Shown: positions 1 through 7,000 of the stretch, piece by piece
Position numbering within the stretch: the stretch's first letter is position 1
Layout: each line of letters opens with the position of its first letter
DNA from: Thermoplasmatales archaeon
GTDB taxonomy: Archaea; Thermoplasmatota; Thermoplasmata; Methanomassiliicoccales; Methanomethylophilaceae
Direction: 5' to 3'
Assembly (NCBI GenBank): GCA_012515075.1
Contig: JAAYZC010000059.1
Coordinates: 1-36,442 of the forward strand
DNA: 36,442 nt
Position numbers and translations under genes: made by a program
The notes under the pieces: model-generated
What the model was told of the DNA's origin: nothing
The model's input: the letters and a program-made list of their open reading frames with translations, nothing else
The model's database searches: none

Positions 1-1
1 A

Positions 2-78
2 TGGCGGGCCTGAAGGGATTCGAACCCTTGGCCGATCGATTAAGAGTCGATCGCTCTACCTAGCTGAGCTACAGGCCC
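2..78 (-). tRNA. tRNA-Lys (anticodon CUU)
   Basis: Read on the minus strand this folds as a complete cloverleaf. The acceptor stem GGGCCTG pairs with CAGGCCC, the D arm is GCTCAGCTAGGTAGAGC, and the T arm contains GGGTTCGAATCCC. The anticodon stem ATCGA/TCGAT closes the loop CTCTTAA, giving anticodon CTT, which reads the lysine codon AAG. The discriminator base is G at position 5, and CCA is encoded in the DNA at 4-2, so the 3' end need not be added entirely by nucleotidyltransferase. No intron is present. A TATA-like box lies about 27 bases upstream of the mature 5' end. Confidence 0.96.
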
Positions 79-100
79 CAACCACCGAAACATCTTATGG

Positions 101-108
101 TTAATAAA
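101..108 (-). promoter_or_regulatory. TATA box of tRNA-Lys
   Basis: TTTATTAA on the minus strand, centred about 26 bases upstream of the first tRNA base at 78. That is the normal archaeal distance to the transcription start, so the transcript should begin at or next to the mature 5' end. Confidence 0.7.
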
Positions 109-185
109 TGTACCTGCTGGTATAGCTGCCGCGGATCCTGTGGCGACCATCGGATACGCGCTCTCTGTCTTGTCAGGTAGCAACC

Positions 186-193
186 AATATAAT
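186..193 (+). promoter_or_regulatory. TATA box of the CBS-domain gene
   Basis: AATATAAT centred about 29 bases before the ATG at 219. The earlier in-frame ATG at 192 lies inside this box and so cannot be the start of a transcript made from it. A leaderless mRNA starting near 219 is inferred. Confidence 0.65.
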
Positions 194-218
194 GCAGGGA
201 AGCTATTCGACCTCCATC

Positions 219-701
219 ATGACCCAGCTCAGAGTGAGGGATCTCATGACCACCCAGGTGGTCACACTGAAGGCGACCAGCACGGTCAGGCAGGCCACTA
301 TAAAGTTCGCTGTGAACAACATCTCTGGCGCGCCCGTGGTGGACGGCAAGAACCACCTGATAGGCATCCTCAGCGAGAACGACATCCTGAACCTGATAGT
401 GAAGTATCAGGACCAGCTAGGGATGGAGAACCCCGCGCTGTACATGCTGGCCTGTCCCATGGACGAGGAGATCGAGGATGAGAGGGTCAGAAAGATATCC
501 AAGGAGATCTCCGAGATGACAATCGACGAGATAATGACTACGGATGTCACCACAACCACTCCCGACACGACGGTCATGGAAGTACTGAAGATGATGGTGG
601 AGAAAGGTCTCAACCGGGTGCCCGTCCTCGAAAGGGGAGTTCTGGTAGGCATAGTCTCCCGGGGGGACATAATCTTCTCGATATACAGAAGGAAGGTTTG
701 A
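219..701 (+). CDS. Two-CBS-domain protein
   Basis: A 160-residue stand-alone CBS pair. The first CBS repeat spans about residues 5-60 (VRDLMTTQVVTL... GILSENDIL) and the second about residues 100-157 (IDEIMTTDVTT... GIVSRGDII), joined by a charged helical stretch. CBS pairs form a Bateman module that usually binds adenine nucleotides such as AMP, ATP or SAM and acts as an energy or ligand sensor. No catalytic or DNA-binding domain is attached, so the partner is unknown. I place the start at 219 rather than the in-frame ATG at 192, because the TATA box covers 192. The next gene follows after 13 bases, suggesting co-transcription, but the two functions have no obvious link. Confidence 0.85.
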   Translation: MTQLRVRDLMTTQVVTLKATSTVRQATIKFAVNNISGAPVVDGKNHLIGILSENDILNLIVKYQDQLGMENPALYMLACPMDEEIEDERVRKISKEISEMTIDEIMTTDVTTTTPDTTVMEVLKMMVEKGLNRVPVLERGVLVGIVSRGDIIFSIYRRKV

Positions 702-714
702 GAGGGGCGGTCGC

Positions 715-1476
715 TTGCTCGAGGTCCATGTTCTTGCAAGCGGAAGCGACGGCAACTGCACGGTCATACAGTGTGACGACCATGCGGTGATGATCGATGC
801 CGGGATAAGCTGCAGGCGCATAACCTCCCTGATGGACACCGCCGGCATAGACGGCTCGGTGATCGGGGCCCTTCTTCTGACCCACGAGCACACCGACCAT
901 GTATCCGGTGCCGGCGCCACCGCCAGGAAGCTGGGCATACCTGTAATGTGCAACGAGTGCACGTTCTGCCAATGCGGTCTGGGGCCCGTGGAGTACATCC
1001 CCATAAGGACCCTGGGCTCCTTCGATGTGGGTCCGATGAGGATAACCCCTCTGCCGATCTCCCACAACGCAGTGGAGCCGAACGCCTTCGTGGTGGAGGC
1101 GGATGGCAGGACCGCGCTGCTGGCGACAGATACCGGGAAGGTCACGTTCCAGGTTGAGCACGCCCTTTCTCGGGCGGACATAGCTGTCATAGAGGCCAAT
1201 TACGACATGAACATGCTCATGGAAGGCCCCTACCCCCCGAGCCTGAAGAGGCTGATAGGAAGCGAGGTCGGGCATCTGTCCAACGTGGAGTGCGGTGCCG
1301 CCATTAAGCGTACGGACCACGAAGGCAGGCAGATCTTCCTGGCTCACATGAGCAAGAAGAACAACACCACCGACATAGCCAAGGACACGGTGTCGGAGAT
1401 TACAGGAATCAAGAGGTTCAGACTGGACTGCCTGGAGCCCGGCGTCAGGAACGACACCCGCACCCTCAGGGCGTAG
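715..1476 (+). CDS. WalJ/YycJ-type metallo-beta-lactamase-fold hydrolase
   Basis: A 253-residue single-domain metallo-beta-lactamase protein. It opens with the LASGSDGNCT segment typical of the WalJ/YycJ group and carries the metal-binding motif THEHTDH (His57, His59, Asp61, His62), a further His near 117 and Asp near 139 (ATDTG). Bacterial WalJ relatives are reported to act on DNA as exonucleases; the archaeal substrate is not known, so nuclease activity is inference. The start is TTG at 715, preceded by GAGGGGCGG, 13 bases after the CBS gene. It is the only complete gene here that ends in TAG, and an in-frame TGA follows one codon later (TAG GCC TGA). Its 3' end overlaps the convergent GINS gene by 11 bases. 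Confidence 0.85.
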   Translation: MLEVHVLASGSDGNCTVIQCDDHAVMIDAGISCRRITSLMDTAGIDGSVIGALLLTHEHTDHVSGAGATARKLGIPVMCNECTFCQCGLGPVEYIPIRTLGSFDVGPMRITPLPISHNAVEPNAFVVEADGRTALLATDTGKVTFQVEHALSRADIAVIEANYDMNMLMEGPYPPSLKRLIGSEVGHLSNVECGAAIKRTDHEGRQIFLAHMSKKNNTTDIAKDTVSEITGIKRFRLDCLEPGVRNDTRTLRA

Positions 1477-2302
1477 GCCTGACGATAACGGCCTTCTCTC
1501 TGCTCACCAGGGCCATCGCCATCGCCAGCGGCATCATGACTATGTCCTCCTTCCTTAGATCGTAGTCCCTCTCGGGGCCGGAGAACCTCGGCAGGTCCTC
1601 CAGAATCCTTATCACGGCCGCATGGTCCTCGGATGCCTCCTCCGAAGGTCCGGCATCATCTGCGACCGTCATCCCAGGCTCGGGAGCCACCGGCACAACG
1701 TCCCCCGTGATCCTGTCAGGGAATTCCTCGAGGAAATCCTCTGGTTCATCATCAGGTTCCTCAAGCTCGGGCATGTCCGCGGGGCCGGGCGCCTCGGACA
1801 GAGTGGCCGGGGCCGTCGGTGCGGGGGTCTCCCGCATCTTGGGAGGCGCCGCAGGAGATGCCTTCTCCTCCGAAGGCCGCGAATCTATATCGGGGCTGGA
1901 GTACCTGGTCCCCTTCCTGAGGCTGTCCAGGATGCATGCCTGTTTCCTCGATGCCGCCAGGACCTCGGAGTAGTACTCCTTCTCCTCGGGAGTAAGGACA
2001 TCGATGCTGTTGTCGGCTCCCCTCGCGCCCCTCAGGGCCAGGGAGGCCACCTTCTGCATGCGCAGTTCCACGATCTCCATCGAGAGGAGCTTGATCTTCT
2101 TCCTGCGCTGGTTGACCCCCTCGCAGATAATGGAATCCGGATCGCGCGCCAGCTGCCTCTCATACTCCTTGCTGACGGTCGCGAGGAGATTCGACATGGA
2201 ACGATAAAGGTCCTTCCGGACGTTCGACAGCGCGGGAGCCTTCTTCTCGAGCCTGTAGACCGAGGTGAGGTCCTCGAACGTCATGGGTTCCGGCGGAGTC
2301 AT
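1466..2302 (-). CDS. DNA replication factor GINS (Gins51/Gins15 type)
   Basis: A 278-residue protein with the domain order of archaeal Gins51 (Psf1/Sld5 relatives). An alpha-helical A domain occupies about residues 1-115 (YRLEKKAPALSNVRKDLYRS at the start), followed by a small B domain at about residues 226-278 that reads LEDLPRFSGPERDYDLRKED and then leucine- and alanine-rich strands. GINS joins MCM and Cdc45/RecJ in the replicative CMG helicase. The two domains are separated by an unusually long linker of about 110 residues rich in Pro, Glu, Asp and Ala, which makes the protein longer than most archaeal GINS. AGGAGGT sits about 10 bases before the ATG at 2302; a second in-frame ATG at 2284 is possible. 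The ends of the protein support the call; the linker carries no recognisable domain. Confidence 0.8.
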   Translation of the reverse strand: MTPPEPMTFEDLTSVYRLEKKAPALSNVRKDLYRSMSNLLATVSKEYERQLARDPDSIICEGVNQRRKKIKLLSMEIVELRMQKVASLALRGARGADNSIDVLTPEEKEYYSEVLAASRKQACILDSLRKGTRYSSPDIDSRPSEEKASPAAPPKMRETPAPTAPATLSEAPGPADMPELEEPDDEPEDFLEEFPDRITGDVVPVAPEPGMTVADDAGPSEEASEDHAAVIRILEDLPRFSGPERDYDLRKEDIVMMPLAMAMALVSREKAVIVRPTP

Positions 2303-2374
2303 CCCGACTGCAACCTCCTGTCGATATTTGATGGTTTGTCGCTCGGCCTCGGCGTACCGCGGCCCCGATAAACG

Positions 2375-2382
2375 ATAATATC
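2375..2382 (+). promoter_or_regulatory. TATA box of the DUF167 operon
   Basis: ATAATATC centred about 25 bases before the ATG at 2403, in the 100-base gap shared with the divergent GINS gene. It predicts a leaderless transcript starting at 2403. Confidence 0.55.
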
Positions 2383-2402
2383 CCTACCGCTTATACATTC
2401 CC

Positions 2403-2699
2403 ATGAATGTTTCCGATGTCTCGAGGACCGTGCCCGAAGGCATCGCGGTGGAGCTCCTGGTGTCCCCCCGTTCAGACAGGTCGGGCCCCGAAGGTTTCGA
2501 CGTGTGGAGGAAGAGGATGATAGTGCGCGTGAAGGCCCCGCCCCTGGACGGACGCGCCAACAGGGAGGTCGAATCCCTCTTCAAGGAAATCACCGGATGC
2601 AGGTCAGAGGTGGTGAAAGGACAGATGGAACGTCAGAAAACCGTCCTGATACACGGGGACCCCTCCTCCATACTGCGTTCCCTGGAGGTCCTGTATTGA
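2403..2699 (+). CDS. DUF167/YggU family protein
   Basis: A 98-residue protein with the hallmarks of the DUF167 (YggU) family: a short beta strand (IAVELLVSPRSDR), the strongly conserved segment VRVKAPPLDGRANREVESLF at about residues 41-60, and the following helix and VVKG strand. The family is widespread in bacteria, archaea and eukaryotes and has no established biochemical role. It is the first gene of a tightly packed operon. Its stop codon overlaps the TTG start of the Toprim gene, and thymidylate kinase, CoaBC and pantoate kinase follow. Length matches the family. Confidence 0.87.
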   Translation: MNVSDVSRTVPEGIAVELLVSPRSDRSGPEGFDVWRKRMIVRVKAPPLDGRANREVESLFKEITGCRSEVVKGQMERQKTVLIHGDPSSILRSLEVLY

Positions 2700-3100
2700 A
2701 CGACGAGGAGAGGCTGGAGAGGCTTAACGAGGCCCTGGAGGAGCTGGAGGAGCTGGCCAAGGACCACGTGATCCTGCTGGAGGGCAGGAAGGACCTCCGG
2801 GCCATCAGAAGGCTAGGTATCGGCGGCGACACCATAGCCGTTCAGGCGGCGGGCGGGCCCGTGAGGGCTGCGGAGTCGGTTGCCGCCATGAGGGGCAAGG
2901 CCGTGATACTTACGGACTGGGACGACCGGGGCCGCAGGCTGGCCGACCAGCTGGCCGACCAGCTTTCCGCGCTGTGCCTGGAGTACGACAGCACCATAAG
3001 GTCGAAATTGGAGTTCCTGTGCAGAAAGGATGTGAAGGACGTGGAAGGTATACCCTCCCTTCATCGGCGGCTAGTCGAGGCCTGCGAGTGCGAAAGGTAA
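2696..3100 (+). CDS. Small Toprim-domain protein (UPF0292-like)
   Basis: A 134-residue single Toprim domain. The catalytic glutamate is in LLEGRKD (Glu29) and the DxD acidic pair is in TDWDDRGR (Asp74, Asp76). Stand-alone Toprim proteins of this size in archaea resemble RNase M5 and primase-like phosphotransfer domains; the natural substrate is not established. The open frame extends upstream, but the start is best placed at TTG 2696, which overlaps the preceding stop and has GGAGGT seven bases before it. Cysteines cluster in the C-terminal part (near residues 94, 109, 130 and 132). A perfect 12-base tandem duplication at 2939-2962 encodes ADQL-ADQL. Confidence 0.8.
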   Translation: MNDEERLERLNEALEELEELAKDHVILLEGRKDLRAIRRLGIGGDTIAVQAAGGPVRAAESVAAMRGKAVILTDWDDRGRRLADQLADQLSALCLEYDSTIRSKLEFLCRKDVKDVEGIPSLHRRLVEACECER

Positions 3101-3129
3101 TCCGTATCGATAGCGATGGGGGTCTCATC

Positions 3130-3729
3130 ATGTCCGGCATGTTCATAGTGGTCGAGGGTATAGACGGTGCAGGCAAGTCAACCCTGTGCCAAAACCTGCG
3201 CTCATTCTTCGAGTCCGAGGGGTTACCGGTGGTCTGCACAGAGGAACCCACTCACGATGAGATCGGTATGTTCATACGAAGGGGCGAGGCCGGGCCGGTA
3301 TCGCCGACCGCGGAGTCCCTGCTTTTCGCGGCGGACCGTGCGGTCCACACAGAGAAGATAAGGGAATGGACCTCCAGCGGCAAGGTCGTGATATGCGACA
3401 GGTACTACGCTTCCACCCTGGCGTACCAGGCCGTTCCCCTGGGCGGCCCCGCCCCGGACCGGGACTGGCTCGAGGCCGTCAACGGGCCCATTGTGACGGA
3501 GCCCGACATAACCTTCCTGCTGGATGCGGATCCGCAGGAGAGCATGCTCCGTGTGGGCAGGAGGGGCGGGCGTTCAAAGTTCGAGGACGAGGAGTACCTG
3601 GGCAAGGTCAGGGAGAACTACCTCCGCATAGCCCATGAGAGGGGGTTCATCGTATTGGACGGCAACAGCCCCCCGTCCGAGGTGACGTCCGAGGCCAAAC
3701 GGGCGATAGAGAGAAAGAAGGTGGTATGA
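3130..3729 (+). CDS. tmk: Thymidylate kinase (dTMP kinase)
   Basis: A 199-residue enzyme that phosphorylates dTMP to dTDP with ATP. It has the P-loop GIDGAGKST at residues 10-18, the DRY motif at residues 90-92 (VICDRYYAS), a lid region with several arginines (VGRRGGRSKFED, about residues 140-152) and normal family length. The start at ATG 3130 is chosen over the longer open frame because GGGGGT lies just upstream and the protein then begins with the usual MFIVVEG strand. Its TGA overlaps the ATG of coaBC (ATGA at 3726), so the two are translationally coupled. Confidence 0.92.
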   Translation: MSGMFIVVEGIDGAGKSTLCQNLRSFFESEGLPVVCTEEPTHDEIGMFIRRGEAGPVSPTAESLLFAADRAVHTEKIREWTSSGKVVICDRYYASTLAYQAVPLGGPAPDRDWLEAVNGPIVTEPDITFLLDADPQESMLRVGRRGGRSKFEDEEYLGKVRENYLRIAHERGFIVLDGNSPPSEVTSEAKRAIERKKVV

Positions 3730-4916
3730 TGCATCCGTCAGAGGAGATTTACTGCGAGAAGAGCAACAAGCTCAGAGGCAAGACGATAGTGATAGGCATA
3801 ACCGGGAGCATCGCGGCAACGGAATGCTTCTCGACGATAAGAGAGCTTTTGCGTCACGGGGCGAAGGTGGTGCCGGTTATGTCGGAGGCCGCAAGGGATC
3901 TGGTTACGCCGCAGTCGATGGAGTTCGCCTGCGGAATGCCCCCGATAACGGAGCTCACGGGGCAGACCGAGCACATAAAATGGTTCAGCTCGAACACCGC
4001 TGACATGTTCCTGGTGTATCCGGCGACCGCCAACACCGTTTCCAAGATAGCCAACGGCATCGACGACACCGCGGTCACATCCATGGCCACGGTGGCCCTG
4101 GGCTCGAACATACCGGTGGCGGTGGCCCCGGCAATGCACGAGTCCATGTACAGAAATCCGGCCGTGAAGAGGAACCTGGAGACCCTCGGGTCCTGGGGGG
4201 TCAACATCATCGGCCCCAGGACGGACGGGGTGAGAGCGAAGGTGGCCTCCAAGGAGGAGGTGGTGGCATGGGTGTTCAGGGCCATGTCCCGGGACGACCT
4301 GGCGGGCAAGCGTATACTCGTGATAGGAGGACGCAGCGAGGAGCCCATCGATTCCATGAGGATGATAACCAACCGCTCCACCGGACTGATGGCCGTGTCC
4401 ATGGCCACACGGGCCTTCGAGCGCGGTGCGGAGGTTGAGATGTGGATGGGAGGGTGCAACGTGAACCTCCCCGACTACATACCTACGAAGAGGTTCGAGA
4501 CGGTCTCCGATCTGGTGAAGATGGTGGAGACCATAGACCACGATGCGGTCATCGTACCGGCCGCACTGGCGGACTTCGCACCATTGGGTCCGTCCAACGG
4601 GAAGATACCCAGCGACCGGGCCTTCGACATGATGCTTAGCCCTGTTCCAAAGGTTCTCCCCCTGATACGCGGCAGGTGCGACAGGGTCATAGGATTCAAG
4701 GCGGAGTCGGGGATAGACCACGAACAGCTGGTATCCAAGGCCAGATCCCGTCTGGAGGAGTACGGCCTGACGGCCGTCATAGCCAACGACGTGGACGTTA
4801 GCGGGAAGTTCTCGACCTCGGCCATACTGGTCACCAAGACCGCCAGCAAGGTTCTGGAAGGCTCCAAGATGAACGTCTCCAACTACATACTCGATTTCTG
4901 CGCTGAGATCCTATGA
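3726..4916 (+). CDS. coaBC: Bifunctional phosphopantothenoylcysteine decarboxylase / phosphopantothenate-cysteine ligase
   Basis: A 396-residue CoA-biosynthesis enzyme that couples 4'-phosphopantothenate to cysteine and decarboxylates the product to 4'-phosphopantetheine. The N-terminal flavodoxin-like CoaC half (about residues 18-185) has the FMN-binding TGSIAA segment, the catalytic histidine in TEHIKWF (His83), YPATANT, and APAMH at 134-138 where many bacterial enzymes read PAMN. The C-terminal CoaB half (about 195-396) has RILVIGG, IDSMRMITNRSTG and a lysine at GKIPS (Lys293). It overlaps tmk by ATGA at its start and the pantoate kinase gene by ATGA at its end; AAGGTGGT provides a ribosome site. 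A second ATG at 3729 could also serve. Confidence 0.92.
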   Translation: MMHPSEEIYCEKSNKLRGKTIVIGITGSIAATECFSTIRELLRHGAKVVPVMSEAARDLVTPQSMEFACGMPPITELTGQTEHIKWFSSNTADMFLVYPATANTVSKIANGIDDTAVTSMATVALGSNIPVAVAPAMHESMYRNPAVKRNLETLGSWGVNIIGPRTDGVRAKVASKEEVVAWVFRAMSRDDLAGKRILVIGGRSEEPIDSMRMITNRSTGLMAVSMATRAFERGAEVEMWMGGCNVNLPDYIPTKRFETVSDLVKMVETIDHDAVIVPAALADFAPLGPSNGKIPSDRAFDMMLSPVPKVLPLIRGRCDRVIGFKAESGIDHEQLVSKARSRLEEYGLTAVIANDVDVSGKFSTSAILVTKTASKVLEGSKMNVSNYILDFCAEIL

Positions 4917-5767
4917 TCCGAGCCTACAGCCCGGGGCACCTGACCTGTTTCTTCCAGCCCGTGAGGGTGGACTCCCTCGCAGCATCCGGCTCCAGAGGGG
5001 CCGGCGTTAGGCTGTCCCTGGGATCGGAGGTCTCGGTCGAAGAGACCCGCTCGGGTGTCAGGGTCTTCCTAGATGGGGAGCCTTCGGAAGCCCGTGTCTC
5101 CAGGAGAGTGGCGGACCTGCTGGCCCCCGGCAGGGGTCTGGAGGTGCATGTCCTCAACTCCCTCCCCATGGGACAGGGCATGGGCATGAGCGCTTCCGGA
5201 GCCGTGGCGCTCGGACTTTGCCTATGCGGGATGCTGGGTCTCCACGAGGAGGAGGCATACGCCGCCGCCCACGTGGCCGAGGTGGAATGCGGAGGCGGGC
5301 TGGGGGACGTTGCCGGCATCTCCTGCCGGGGGCATCAGCCGGTCCGCGTCTCTCCGGGCCTTCCGCCCGCAGGAAGGGTGGAGGACACCGGCATATCTCT
5401 CCATCTGAGTCTTGCGGTGCTCGGAGGGCCGCTCAGCACAGGTTCGGTGCTCGGAGACCCGGAGAGGTCATCACGCATATCCCGCAGCGGAGGGTTCGCT
5501 CTGGAAGAGTACCTTGCCGCGCCGTCGGCTGACAGCCTGTTCCGTCTTTCCAACAGATTCTCCGCGGACTCCCGGCTTGAGACCGGGGAGGTCTCTCGGG
5601 CCATAGGCCTTCTGAAAGGGGCGGGATTCAGAGCTGGCATGTGCATGCTGGGACACAGTGTGTTCACGGACGCTCCCGCCAGCGAGACAGCTGAGCTGCT
5701 GCCGCAGGCCCGGGTTTTCCGGTGTCCTTCCACCGCAGAACCCGCGAGGATCATTCGTAAAGCGTGA
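4913..5767 (+). CDS. Pantoate kinase (archaeal GHMP kinase)
   Basis: A 284-residue GHMP-superfamily kinase. It begins with the archaeal pantoate kinase signature YSPGHLTCFF and carries the glycine/serine-rich ATP loop LPMGQGMGMSASGAVA at residues 85-99. In archaea this enzyme phosphorylates pantoate to 4-phosphopantoate, which phosphopantothenate synthetase then condenses with beta-alanine; that second enzyme is not in this window. The gene starts by ATGA overlap with coaBC, the next user of the pathway product, and this context strongly supports pantoate as substrate rather than a sugar or mevalonate. Its 3' end overlaps the convergent DUF357 gene by 17 bases. Confidence 0.88.
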   Translation: MIRAYSPGHLTCFFQPVRVDSLAASGSRGAGVRLSLGSEVSVEETRSGVRVFLDGEPSEARVSRRVADLLAPGRGLEVHVLNSLPMGQGMGMSASGAVALGLCLCGMLGLHEEEAYAAAHVAEVECGGGLGDVAGISCRGHQPVRVSPGLPPAGRVEDTGISLHLSLAVLGGPLSTGSVLGDPERSSRISRSGGFALEEYLAAPSADSLFRLSNRFSADSRLETGEVSRAIGLLKGAGFRAGMCMLGHSVFTDAPASETAELLPQARVFRCPSTAEPARIIRKA

Positions 5768-6044
5768 AGAGCTGGTCGTCCCCTCCGCAGTCGAAGAGTC
5801 CGATGCGGGCGCCGCAGTCTATCCAGCCGTGAGCGTAGTTTACAGCGGCGAAGGCCGTTACGAGGTCGCCGTTCTCCCGGAAGTGCCTGGCGTCGCTGTA
5901 ATAAGAAGCGGCCATCTCCAGGAAGCTGTCCGCCAGCCTGCGGTTGAAGGAGCGTTCGGGCGCCGCAATGGTCAGTTTGTCGAGAGCCCTGGCGGTCACT
6001 GAGAGATATCTGTCCATCTTCTCCTCGGTTATGACGTTCTGCAT
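5751..6044 (-). CDS. DUF357 family protein
   Basis: A 97-residue helical archaeal protein of the DUF357 family. The family signature is visible in the C-terminal half: ASYYSDARHFRENGDLVTAF, then AAVNYAHGWIDCGARIGLF. No biochemical role is established; the fold is expected to be a helical bundle. The open frame extends to 6224, but that would run over the divergent prs promoter. A TATA box at 6068-6075 sits 27 bases before ATG 6044, so I use 6044 and infer a leaderless mRNA. Confidence 0.8.
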   Translation of the reverse strand: MQNVITEEKMDRYLSVTARALDKLTIAAPERSFNRRLADSFLEMAASYYSDARHFRENGDLVTAFAAVNYAHGWIDCGARIGLFDCGGDDQLFTLYE

Positions 6045-6067
6045 CTGTACGGGAATCGCGCAGGCGG

Positions 6068-6075
6068 GATAAAAC
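6068..6075 (-). promoter_or_regulatory. TATA box of DUF357 gene
   Basis: GTTTTATC on the minus strand, centred about 27 bases upstream of ATG 6044. This fixes the start of the DUF357 gene and predicts a leaderless transcript. Confidence 0.6.
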
Positions 6076-6094
6076 ACTCTCCACGGACGGCCTC

Positions 6095-6120
6095 TTCCCG
6101 TTAGATATAATACGGGGGAA
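6095..6120 (+). promoter_or_regulatory. prs promoter with CCCGT/ACGGG arms
   Basis: A TATA box GATATAAT (6104-6111) lies about 28 bases before ATG 6136 but only 13 before ATG 6121, which favours the internal start. The box is bracketed by CCCGT (6097-6101) and ACGGG (6112-6116) in inverted orientation. The purS promoter shows the same arms around its TATA box. Confidence 0.6.
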
Positions 6121-6135
6121 ATGTTACGCCGAAGC

Positions 6136-6996
6136 ATGATAGTAGTCGGAGGTTCGTCCTCAAGGTATCTCGCCAAGGAATTGGCCTCGATCCTGGGATG
6201 CACGTACGTACAGGCGGCATCCACCAGGTTCCCGGACGGGGAGTGTTACACCAGGATCGACATCGATTCTCTGAACGATGATGTGGTCATAGTCCAGAAT
6301 ACCTATCCGGATGAGAACCTCGTCGAGATGTTCCTGATTCAGGATGCCGTGAGGAGGATGGGGGCGAGGACGATAACCCTCATCATACCGTACTTCGGGT
6401 ACGCAAGGCAGGACAGGATATTCAAGCCTGGGGAGCCCGAGTCCGCGAAAGTCATGGCCAGGCATCTCAGCATGGTATGCGACCGCGTGATGACCGTCGA
6501 CATACACAAGGAGGCCGTGCTCAACCACTTCGACTGTCCGCACAGGGACCTGAAGGCCGCCCCGGCCATAGCCGGATACTTCAAAGGGAAGAACATCGAC
6601 CTGGTCCTGGCCCCCGATGCGGGCGCCTCCGCCCGCGCCGCTGACGTGGGCGAACACATGGGGATCCCCCACGACCATCTGGAGAAGATAAGGCTGTCCG
6701 GCGTGGACGTGCGCATAGCCCCTGCGAAGATGGACTGCCGCGGTAAGAACATCCTGATAGTCGATGACATAATAGCCACCGGCGGGACAATAATCGCCGC
6801 CACGGAGCAGCTGAAGGAGGCCGGCGCCAAGAGCGTCACGGTGGCCTGTACTCACGGCGTATTCGTAGGAAATGCGGTGGAGAGGCTCACCGGCAGCAAT
6901 CTGGACGGCATATTCTGCTGCAACACCCTTGAGAACAAGGTCTCCAGCATCTCCGTGGCTCCTCTCATAGCCGCCGCGCTGATGGAAAAGGAGTGA
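6136..6996 (+). CDS. prs: Ribose-phosphate pyrophosphokinase (PRPP synthetase)
   Basis: A 286-residue enzyme that makes PRPP from ribose 5-phosphate and ATP, feeding purine, pyrimidine and histidine synthesis. Visible motifs are the flexible-loop segment YFGYARQDR, the HKEAVLNHFD region, APDAGA, and the PRPP-binding loop VDDIIATGGTI at residues 209-219. It is slightly shorter than bacterial Prs, as archaeal forms usually are. The start at ATG 6136 (MIVVGGSSS) matches the usual beginning of archaeal homologues and lies at the leaderless distance from the TATA box; ATG 6121 would add five residues. proS follows four bases after the stop. Confidence 0.93.
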   Translation: MIVVGGSSSRYLAKELASILGCTYVQAASTRFPDGECYTRIDIDSLNDDVVIVQNTYPDENLVEMFLIQDAVRRMGARTITLIIPYFGYARQDRIFKPGEPESAKVMARHLSMVCDRVMTVDIHKEAVLNHFDCPHRDLKAAPAIAGYFKGKNIDLVLAPDAGASARAADVGEHMGIPHDHLEKIRLSGVDVRIAPAKMDCRGKNILIVDDIIATGGTIIAATEQLKEAGAKSVTVACTHGVFVGNAVERLTGSNLDGIFCCNTLENKVSSISVAPLIAAALMEKE

Positions 6997-7000
6997 TGGC

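Noticed and set aside
79-218. Extra small gene or RNA between tRNA-Lys and the CBS gene
   Set aside because: The gap is explained by two divergent TATA boxes; no structure or coding signal remains.
417-1199. Long minus-strand reading frame opposite the CBS and beta-lactamase-fold genes
   Set aside because: Its translation has no recognisable motif and both strands here are explained by well-supported plus-strand genes; open antisense frames are expected at high GC.
1474-1476. TAG of the beta-lactamase-fold gene as a functional pyrrolysine codon
   Set aside because: Read-through adds only two residues, and the family has no conserved extension; it is treated as a stop.
3738-4721. 327-codon minus-strand frame opposite coaBC
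   Set aside because: It is antisense to an unmistakable CoaBC; the predicted protein is His/Gly/Arg-rich with no family pattern.
6045-6224. N-terminal extension of the DUF357 protein
   Set aside because: It would run through the TATA boxes of both divergent genes and into prs; the family match begins after ATG 6044.
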